Assembly (NCBI GenBank): GCA_964428175.1 | Contig: CAYRXM010000143.1 | Span: 1 to 12,522 of the forward strand | DNA: 12,522 nt | Direction of reading: 5' to 3' | Origin: CAYRXM01 sp964428175 | GTDB lineage: Bacteria > Chloroflexota > Anaerolineae > JAFGEY01 | Part shown: positions 6,087 to 12,522 of the stretch, piece by piece | Position numbering within the stretch: the stretch's first letter is position 1 | Layout: each line of letters opens with the position of its first letter | Made by a program: the position numbers and the translations under genes | The notes under the pieces: generated by a model | What the model saw: only the letters and a program-made list of their open reading frames with translations | The model's database searches: none | Told to the model about the DNA's origin: nothing

Positions 6087-9000
6087 ATGACTACACCCAA
6101 AGAACAGATTGAACTCGATATTCTCAGTGCCTATCGCATTATTCGTGGGTATGAAGAGATTATCCGTCTGGGTGACCGGCCGGAGGAAAAGGAAAGAGCG
6201 CGAAACTGGATCAATAACCAATGGGCTTCGATTCAGGGTTATTTGAACGAATATCGTAATATGTGTCCTGATCTATTGATCTGGTCGCCGGAGATTTCCC
6301 AGATCGCCACCCATTGGGACGAGTTTCACATCCAGGCCGGCCTAGATATTGAACGTGAAAAACTGGCTCAAGAGGCAAAACACCGGCACCAAATGCGCCG
6401 CGAACAGATTGTCAACCGCCGCCCTCTTGATATGCATCAGATTTTTCACGATCGTATAACTGAACTGCAAACTCTGCGTGATCACCTGAATGATTCCGGT
6501 GTGCGCCTGATCAGCGTCATCGGTCGTGCAGGAATGGGCAAAACAGCTCTCGTTTGCCGTCTTTTTGAAGAGTTGGAACGTGGCGGGGAGCGAGAGTTGA
6601 GTGGCATCGTCTATCTTTCGGCGCGAGGTGGAAGGATAACACTCTCACAACTTGTATCCGACATTGCACGGTTGTTTGACGGTGAAACCCGTAAATTCCT
6701 CAACGAACTAAACCAGGATTCTGATCTCTCCGACGAAGACAAAACCAACCAACTGCTTGATATCCTATCAGTCGACAAGTTATATTTGTTTTATCTGGAC
6801 AACGCCGAAGATATGCTGGATGACAAGGCTTCATTCTGCGATCCTGGCATGGACACTTTTTTACAAAATCTGTTGACCCATCCCTGTAGTGCTAAACTGG
6901 TCTTGACCAGCCGCGATCCGGTCCAACTACCACCGGCGGCAACACGCCGCTACCGCAGTATTCTTCTTAAAGATGGCCTGCCAGAAGAGGAAGCGATCGC
7001 TCTATTACGAGATCTGGACACCGGCGAACGCGGTCTGCGCGAGGCTGATGAGGGCTTGCTTCGCCGTGCTGCTCGTCTTTGTCACGGCATCCCGCGCGCA
7101 CTGGAACTTCTGGCCGGGCAGCTCGACGATTTTACCCTCAGTCTGACCAGTCTGCTCGACGATGAAGAACGCTTCCGAGGACAGGTAGTGGAAACCCTCT
7201 TTGCCGATGGTTATGCACGGCTAAATGAAGGAGAGCGTTCAGTACTGCGCGCTTTGGCTGTGCTCGACAAACCGTCTCCGACAGTCGCCGTGGAATTTCT
7301 GCTTCACCAGACTGCCTCGTTGTTCGATGTGCCTGCCGCCTTGCGCACCTTATCCCGCAGCCACATTGTCACGGTTGACCGGGAACGCGGTATGTTTAGC
7401 CTGCACCCTCTTGACCGTGAGTATGTGTACAATCTGGATCAATCCGATCTTGAAACCCTGACTGCTTTAGAACATGGTGCTGCAGAGTATTACGCCCGGC
7501 TCAAACGTCCGAAAGCCGAGTGGAAAACGATCGAAGATCTGCGCCCGCATCTTGACGAGTGGGAGCATCGGGTAAGGGCCGGAGAATATGATCAGGCTGC
7601 TGCGTTATTGTGTGAAATAGACTATGACTATTTGCTTCGCTGGGGATACCAGCAGCTCTTGATCGAAATGTGGACGCGTCTTCTAGATCAAGTTGTTGAC
7701 AAACACCTACAATGGGCAATGTACAAAATGCTTGGGCTATGCAATTATCACATTGGAAACACGGATCAAGCTTTCACATTGTTTCAGCAAATGCTTCAGA
7801 TCGCTCAAGGACGAAATGACAAAAACGGTGAAGGAGAATCTTGGTACGATTTAGGTGATGTACATCGTAGACTCGGTCAAATGGAAAAAGCAAGAAAGTG
7901 CTATGAACAAGCGTTAATTCTCGCACGCGAAACCGGCAATGCCAGAAACGAAGGCATTAGTTTGGGTAGTCTTGGAGCACTTTCGTACAATTGGGGGCAT
8001 GCACAGGAGTCTATCGCTTACTATGAACAAGCCTTGGACATCGCCCGTAAGCAGGGCGACTGGATGAGAATTGGTTTGCGTTTGGGTATGTTGGGGAAAA
8101 TCTATCATGATCTTGGAGACCTAGAACAAGCGGCAGATTATTACGAACAATCATCAGTAATAGCGCGAGAACTCGCCTATCCTCTGAGAGAATGTGTCGC
8201 TTTAGGAAATCTAGGTATGCTTTATGTGGATTTGATGCAATTCGACAAGGCTATTGATTACCTGGACCGTGCACTAAACCTCGCCCGTGAGATCGACAGC
8301 CGACGTTATGAGGGATATCACCTGGGCAGTTTGGGACTTGTCTACGATGCAATAGGGCAGACGCACAAAGCTATCCAGTATCATCAACAAGCACTGGATA
8401 TCGCTCGGAGTATAGGTGATAGACGGAGCGAAAGTCGGCAGTTGGTTAACATAGGGCTTGCTTATGGCCACCTGAATGAGTTAGAAGATGGGCTTGGATG
8501 CTATGAACAGGCATTGGAGATTGATCGGGAAATTCAAGACCGCAAAGGCGAGGCTGTAGAACTTGGCAATATCGGCATGATCCATTTGCGTATGGGACAA
8601 GTAGAAAAAGCTATCTGGCATTTCAAGCAAGCACTGATGATTGATCAGGAAATCAAGTATGCCTATGGACAGGGTTATGACTGGCTCTATTTGTCAAGAG
8701 CCTTTGTAATGCAGAATTCTCTGAGCGCTGCTCAAGATGCTGCAGAACATGCCCTATTGTTTAACGTACCTGAGATTGCCCACATTGCTGCATTGTGGTT
8801 GGGGATCACCCGTTTGCGCACCCTAAATCAAAGTAAAAGCGACGCTGAAGCCTCCCACACAAGTGACTCTTATGGACCCGCTATCGAAGCATTTACTATT
8901 GCCATAAACAAAGCACGAGATCTGCTACTTAAAACATCCGAATTGTACATAACACGTTATACACTCGTCTGCGCATTAGTTGGGCTGTCAAGCTGTGCAA

Positions 9001-9203
9001 GAGCACAGAATGCACAGTCTGAAACTGCCCTATCTATACAGGACGAAGCCAAGGAAGAACTGCGCCAAGCAATGGAGATTTGCGCATTACCTGGCATTGT
9101 ATGGGAATACGCTCGCTTGCCGCTGGACCAGCTCAAACTGGCTGGAGCCCAGGTAGATGAATTGCTAAACATGTTGGACACAGCGTCTGCACCGAGATCA
9201 TGA
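6087..9203 (+). CDS. NB-ARC / TPR STAND ATPase (bacterial NLR-like), probable defence sensor
   Basis: STAND ATPases sense a trigger through a repeat domain, bind ATP, oligomerise and activate an effector; many bacterial ones act against phage. From the ATG at 6087 the protein is 1038 residues. Residues 1-100 are a charged helical domain with no enzyme motif I recognise, possibly an adaptor. The NB-ARC fold follows: Walker A GRAGMGKT (146-153), Walker B LFYLDNAED (Asp238), TSR sensor motif (274-276) and a GLPL-like CHGIPRALELL from 332. A winged-helix region LNEGERSVLRALAVLD starts near 376. Nine TPR units of exactly 40 residues run from about 552 to 895, followed by a helical tail. No signal peptide or membrane segment is seen. 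GC is low (38% in 8101-8160) beside 65-72% neighbours, so it looks transferred. It follows the ATPase stub and lies 46 bases before mcrB, suggesting co-transcription. An upstream TTG start at 6054 would add 11 residues. Confidence 0.85.
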   Translation: MTTPKEQIELDILSAYRIIRGYEEIIRLGDRPEEKERARNWINNQWASIQGYLNEYRNMCPDLLIWSPEISQIATHWDEFHIQAGLDIEREKLAQEAKHRHQMRREQIVNRRPLDMHQIFHDRITELQTLRDHLNDSGVRLISVIGRAGMGKTALVCRLFEELERGGERELSGIVYLSARGGRITLSQLVSDIARLFDGETRKFLNELNQDSDLSDEDKTNQLLDILSVDKLYLFYLDNAEDMLDDKASFCDPGMDTFLQNLLTHPCSAKLVLTSRDPVQLPPAATRRYRSILLKDGLPEEEAIALLRDLDTGERGLREADEGLLRRAARLCHGIPRALELLAGQLDDFTLSLTSLLDDEERFRGQVVETLFADGYARLNEGERSVLRALAVLDKPSPTVAVEFLLHQTASLFDVPAALRTLSRSHIVTVDRERGMFSLHPLDREYVYNLDQSDLETLTALEHGAAEYYARLKRPKAEWKTIEDLRPHLDEWEHRVRAGEYDQAAALLCEIDYDYLLRWGYQQLLIEMWTRLLDQVVDKHLQWAMYKMLGLCNYHIGNTDQAFTLFQQMLQIAQGRNDKNGEGESWYDLGDVHRRLGQMEKARKCYEQALILARETGNARNEGISLGSLGALSYNWGHAQESIAYYEQALDIARKQGDWMRIGLRLGMLGKIYHDLGDLEQAADYYEQSSVIARELAYPLRECVALGNLGMLYVDLMQFDKAIDYLDRALNLAREIDSRRYEGYHLGSLGLVYDAIGQTHKAIQYHQQALDIARSIGDRRSESRQLVNIGLAYGHLNELEDGLGCYEQALEIDREIQDRKGEAVELGNIGMIHLRMGQVEKAIWHFKQALMIDQEIKYAYGQGYDWLYLSRAFVMQNSLSAAQDAAEHALLFNVPEIAHIAALWLGITRLRTLNQSKSDAEASHTSDSYGPAIEAFTIAINKARDLLLKTSELYITRYTLVCALVGLSSCARAQNAQSETALSIQDEAKEELRQAMEICALPGIVWEYARLPLDQLKLAGAQVDELLNMLDTASAPRS
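7741..8770 (+). repeat. TPR-coding repeat array in exact 120-base register
   Basis: The helix-B codons equivalent to YEQAL recur at 7781, 7901, 8021, 8141, 8261, 8381, 8501, 8621 and 8741, each exactly 120 bases apart. The string CTATGAACAA is identical at 7901 and 8021 and nearly so at 8501. No unit has gained or lost a codon. Confidence 0.85.
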
Positions 9204-9249
9204 ATACGGATCAGACGTTGTGCTTTTCATTTGGTAACAGGAGACATCG

Positions 9250-12120
9250 ATGCCCCTGACACAACCCAAACTCAACGATCTACTCGCCCTGCTGCGCCAG
9301 CGATTCCCCGACTGGAACAGTTTTGACCATCCCGGCTTTGTCGAGGAAGAGGTAGCCTACAAGCAGGCGACGATTGCCAAAGCGCGAGACCTGCTGAGCC
9401 GGAGCGAGCTTGAGCGGCTGATCGCCGAAGGTCAGTTTGACGAATTCATCGCCCGGTTGGAAAAAATCGGTCAGGACAACAATCTGCTCTGGCTGCGCGC
9501 ACCTAGAACAGGTGATTTGGGCGTTCTCTACCAAGATTCATTGGACAGACCATCATTCTGCGAGATGGTAGTTGATCTTTTGTATGGCGTCGGTTCTTCA
9601 GATGAGCGGCTGGCACACTATGTCGAGTACGTGGATACGCATCGTCTGCCCAATAGGTGGGCGTTTCCTACGTATTTTTTGTTTATGTGTCATCCAGATA
9701 CAGATATGTTTGTCAAGCCAGATACGATCAAATGGTTTCTGGAATTCGTGGATGGTCCCAGGTTCAGCTATGGGGCCGCTGTGCCCGGTTTGTACAGGCA
9801 AATCAAAGAGATTGCTTTCGCGCTTCGGGATGCTCTGGCTGAGTACGGCCCGCGCGATATGGTAGATATCCAGGGTTTGATCTGGGTAGGGTATTCGGTC
9901 TTTCGGCATCCGGTTATGCCGACACTTGCCCTGCCTTTGTCCAAGATTTTCACCGATTGGGATGAAGCAGAATGGGCCTTCGAGTTTCTCCGCGAAACCT
10001 TTGATCGATTGGGAATTGACGGTCCAGATGATCCACGCTTCGCACTGACACTTCGGGATAGCGGACGCACATTACGTCTCAATATGGGGAATTGGCTGGT
10101 GCAAGATTTCTATGCGCCCAACCTGCATCAGGCGGGCTGGAGGGTTGCCCTTGATCTCATTCATGATCAATTGGTGATACCGGGAATGTCTCAGAACCTG
10201 GGAACGTTCGCCAAGAGCAACATTTCCTGCTATGGCTTGACTCTGGACACAGCTCGTCCCTTGCAAGGCAGTGTACGCGAAGTCTATGAGCAGACTATGG
10301 CACAGATCGCTGCAAGATTTAGAGGGTGGAAAGCCTGTGTCTGGCGTAAGTCAAATCAACCCGCCATCGCCGAAGCTGTGTTTGATTTGGACAAACGAAA
10401 CCAATTATTCAGTGGCAATGAGCCGGTACTTGTGTCTGATGTCGAGATGTCAGAGAACGATGAGTGGCAAATTGAGTTTGAAATGGAGGATGACTCCGTG
10501 AAAACACCTTTGCAAGAGAGTTTGGATCGTTTACTTGTTTCTGCACAAATGCAATCAGCCATTCAGTGGTTTAATTCACTGCCCGAAGAGAGTGCCAAAG
10601 ATCGGATGATCAGGGGACAGGCTTACAAGCGCATCAGAGAACTTGTCACACCGCAGAAGCTGACGGCCCTTTCCGTAGACGACTTTGACCAGCACATTCT
10701 GAAAGCTGGGGGAGTTGTCTATTCGGACGGGACGCCTGTGGCCAAGAATTTTGTGCCTGATATTTCTGCCAGTGAATTGCAGATGATGTTTCAGGAAAGC
10801 AAGATTCACACTATTGGCAATTGTACTTGGGGGTTTGGGGCGGCGACAATCCGAGCAGCATTTGCCAAAGCAGGCATCAAAGAAGACCCAGTCATACAAG
10901 AAAAACTCCAGTTTGCGTTGAGAGAACTTCAAAACAATGCTATATCTGTTCAAGAGCGGATCGATAGAATTCGCTTCCACCCCGTACATGGGCTTTGGCC
11001 TAATCTGGCAACGGGCATTTTGATGGCTCTGGAGCCAGATCAGTGGATTGTTATGAATGGTAAATCAGCCCGAGCACTCAAGTCGCTGGGGCTGGAGACT
11101 ACCTTCAAACTCACCGTTGAGAATTATGTGATTTTCACCAGTTTTGCAAAGCGGGTTCAAAGCATGTACGGGTTGCATAATCTTGCCGAAGTAGATGCAT
11201 TTTTCTCTCGCTATGTTGATCTGCCAGATGAGAAGCGCAGGAGAATATCTGAATCATCCGACGAGAAAGGCCAAGTTACAATCTCGAACTTGCCCTACCC
11301 GCTCGTGCAATGCGCCCACGATACCGGCCTCGACGAGGCAACCCTGGCCCGCTGGGTACGCGCGATCCACCGCAAGGGACAGGCCATCCTCTACGGGCCG
11401 CCCGGCACCGGCAAGACCTACCTGGCCGAAAGGTTGGCCCAACATCTGGTCGGCGGCGGCGACGGCTTTGTCGATCTGGTGCAGTTCCACCCCGCCTACG
11501 CCTACGAAGACTTTGTACAGGGCATTCGCCCGCAAGCGCGCGACGACGGCGGTCTGAGCTACCCGGTGGTGCCGGGTCGCTTTCTCGAATTCTGCCGCCA
11601 GGCCGCCAGGTGCAGCGGTGTTTGCGTGCTGATCGTAGACGAGATCAACCGCGCCAACCTGTCCCGCGTGCTGGGCGAGCTGATGTACCTGCTGGAATAT
11701 CGGGACAAAGCCATCCCGCTGGCTGCCGGCGGCACGTTCGCCATCCCCGCCAACGTGCGCCTGGTCGGCACCATGAACACCGCCGACCGTTCCATCGCCC
11801 TGGTGGATCACGCCCTGCGCCGCCGCTTTGCCTTTATCGCCCTGACGCCCAACTATGATGTGCTGCGTCATTATCATCACCCGACCGGGCTGAATGTCGA
11901 AGGATTGATCGGTGTGCTCAAGCGGCTCAATGCCGAAATCGGCGATCCGCACTACTATGTGGGCATCACCTTCTTTTTGGACGATCACCTGGCCGACACA
12001 CTCGAAGACATCTGGCAGATGGAGATCGAGCCGTACCTGGAGGAGTACTTTTTCGACCAGCCGGGCAAGGCCCAGGCATTTGGCTGGTCCAAGATCGCCG
12101 GCGAGGTGCTGCCCAAATGA
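9250..12120 (+). CDS. mcrB: McrB-like AAA+ GTPase subunit of a modification-dependent restriction system, with a long two-part N terminus
   Basis: McrB binds modified DNA through its N-terminal part and, with McrC, drives GTP-powered translocation and cleavage. The 956-residue protein is about twice E. coli McrB. The motor is C-terminal: Walker A GPPGTGKT (716-723), Walker B VDEINRAN (Asp797, Glu798), the McrB hallmark MNTADRS (Asn843) and arginines LRRRF at 857-859. Residues 1-84 (FPDWNSFDHPGFVEEEVAYK) form a conserved opening domain. Residues about 85-400 and 420-670 are variable; HGLWPNLATGILMALEPD from 580 resembles a helix-hairpin-helix of DNA-glycosylase type. The ATG has AGGAG at 9239-9243, 6 bases upstream. 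GC is mosaic: 65% in 9361-9420, 37% in 9661-9720 and 70% in 11401-11460, switching near 9500 and near 11283. This points to an exchanged recognition segment between conserved ends. The motor call is firm, the DNA specificity unknown. Confidence 0.9.
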   Translation: MPLTQPKLNDLLALLRQRFPDWNSFDHPGFVEEEVAYKQATIAKARDLLSRSELERLIAEGQFDEFIARLEKIGQDNNLLWLRAPRTGDLGVLYQDSLDRPSFCEMVVDLLYGVGSSDERLAHYVEYVDTHRLPNRWAFPTYFLFMCHPDTDMFVKPDTIKWFLEFVDGPRFSYGAAVPGLYRQIKEIAFALRDALAEYGPRDMVDIQGLIWVGYSVFRHPVMPTLALPLSKIFTDWDEAEWAFEFLRETFDRLGIDGPDDPRFALTLRDSGRTLRLNMGNWLVQDFYAPNLHQAGWRVALDLIHDQLVIPGMSQNLGTFAKSNISCYGLTLDTARPLQGSVREVYEQTMAQIAARFRGWKACVWRKSNQPAIAEAVFDLDKRNQLFSGNEPVLVSDVEMSENDEWQIEFEMEDDSVKTPLQESLDRLLVSAQMQSAIQWFNSLPEESAKDRMIRGQAYKRIRELVTPQKLTALSVDDFDQHILKAGGVVYSDGTPVAKNFVPDISASELQMMFQESKIHTIGNCTWGFGAATIRAAFAKAGIKEDPVIQEKLQFALRELQNNAISVQERIDRIRFHPVHGLWPNLATGILMALEPDQWIVMNGKSARALKSLGLETTFKLTVENYVIFTSFAKRVQSMYGLHNLAEVDAFFSRYVDLPDEKRRRISESSDEKGQVTISNLPYPLVQCAHDTGLDEATLARWVRAIHRKGQAILYGPPGTGKTYLAERLAQHLVGGGDGFVDLVQFHPAYAYEDFVQGIRPQARDDGGLSYPVVPGRFLEFCRQAARCSGVCVLIVDEINRANLSRVLGELMYLLEYRDKAIPLAAGGTFAIPANVRLVGTMNTADRSIALVDHALRRRFAFIALTPNYDVLRHYHHPTGLNVEGLIGVLKRLNAEIGDPHYYVGITFFLDDHLADTLEDIWQMEIEPYLEEYFFDQPGKAQAFGWSKIAGEVLPK

Positions 12121-12522
12121 GTGGGGCCGATCCGCAATCCATCGAGCTGGCCGAATACGAAACTCGCGTCCTGGCCGCGCACGCCCTGCCGCAGCCGGTG
12201 GGCGAGCTGCTCTGGCGGCGCTATGCCGCTCAGGTACATGTGGAGCCGCCGACCTTTTTGAATGGCCAGCAGTGGCGGCTGACCGCCCAGGGCTGGGTGG
12301 GGCACATTCCGCTGCCCGACGGATTGACCCTGTCGCTGCGACCCAAGCTGCCATTGAGCAGTCTGTTTGGCATGTTCGAGTATGCCTACCGACTCAAGAG
12401 CTTCCACTTTCTGGCCGGACTGGTTCACTGCCAATCGCTGGACGAGTTCTATGCCCAGTTGGCCCGCGTGCTGGCCCTACGCATACTGGATCGCAGCCGC
12501 AAGGGCGTGTACCGCGCCTACG
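12117..12522 (+). CDS. mcrC: McrC-like subunit of a McrBC restriction system (5' part only, cut by window end)
   Basis: McrC joins the McrB hexamer, stimulates its GTPase and supplies the nuclease. The ATG at 12117 overlaps the mcrB stop by four bases (ATGA), the usual translational coupling of mcrB and mcrC. The 135 codons visible read as a typical McrC N-terminal domain: IELAEYETRVL near the start, GWVGHIPLPDGLTLSLRPK near residues 61-79 and LFGMFEYAYRLK after it. The PD-(D/E)xK nuclease domain would lie beyond the window, so catalytic residues cannot be checked. GC content matches the AAA+ end of mcrB, not its low-GC middle. Confidence 0.88.
   Translation, partial: MSGADPQSIELAEYETRVLAAHALPQPVGELLWRRYAAQVHVEPPTFLNGQQWRLTAQGWVGHIPLPDGLTLSLRPKLPLSSLFGMFEYAYRLKSFHFLAGLVHCQSLDEFYAQLARVLALRILDRSRKGVYRAY

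Noticed and set aside
6033..6087. Fusion of the ATPase stub to the STAND protein by frameshift near 6040
   Set aside because: The FVGR-type start is normally followed at once by a P-loop fold. The STAND frame brings its own N-terminal domain and its own ribosome site, and the composition changes at the junction. A replacement scar fits better.
1..12522. tRNA, rRNA or riboswitch
   Set aside because: I saw no cloverleaf with conserved T-loop, no rRNA signature and no recognisable aptamer in the non-coding stretches.

Overview
The window looks like a piece of a bacterial defence island, most likely from a Chloroflexota (Anaerolineae/Caldilineae-like) genome. That guess rests on the protein families, on a gene start reading NPYIAGNPVGGGPAFVGR, and on several palindromic repeat types in one place. 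It is inference from remembered patterns, not from a database search. Everything I can call lies on the + strand.

Layout. Bases 1-64 precede the first gene and hold no convincing gene. 65-1660 is the C-terminal half of a DUF1156/COG1743-type adenine-specific DNA methylase; its N-terminal half is absent in frame. 1661-1782 carries two REP-like palindromes. 1783-2337 is a RAYT (REP-associated HUH transposase). 2338-2427 carries a third, larger copy of the same palindrome. 2428-5793 is a DUF499/COG1483 P-loop ATPase, the usual partner of DUF1156 methylases and the BrxC/PglY family of BREX. 5794-5949 holds a perfect 16-bp inverted repeat. 5950-6051 is a 33-codon stub of a different, GC-rich ATPase gene, with ribosome site and start intact. 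6087-9203 is an NB-ARC/TPR (STAND, NLR-like) protein. 9250-12120 is a long McrB-type AAA+ GTPase, overlapped by ATGA with the start of McrC (12117 to window end, incomplete).

The genes form at least two modules: a methylase/ATPase pair split by a RAYT with its REPs, and a STAND sensor placed directly before a McrBC-type restriction machine. The STAND gene and mcrB are 46 bases apart, mcrB and mcrC overlap, and all read the same way, so the last three may be co-transcribed.

The strongest unexplained signal is mosaicism. GC content switches abruptly inside genes: the methylase near base 700, the ATPase stub into the STAND gene near 6045, and mcrB near 9500 and again near 11283. In each case a GC-rich conserved part abuts a lower-GC variable part, as if cassettes had been exchanged between conserved flanks.
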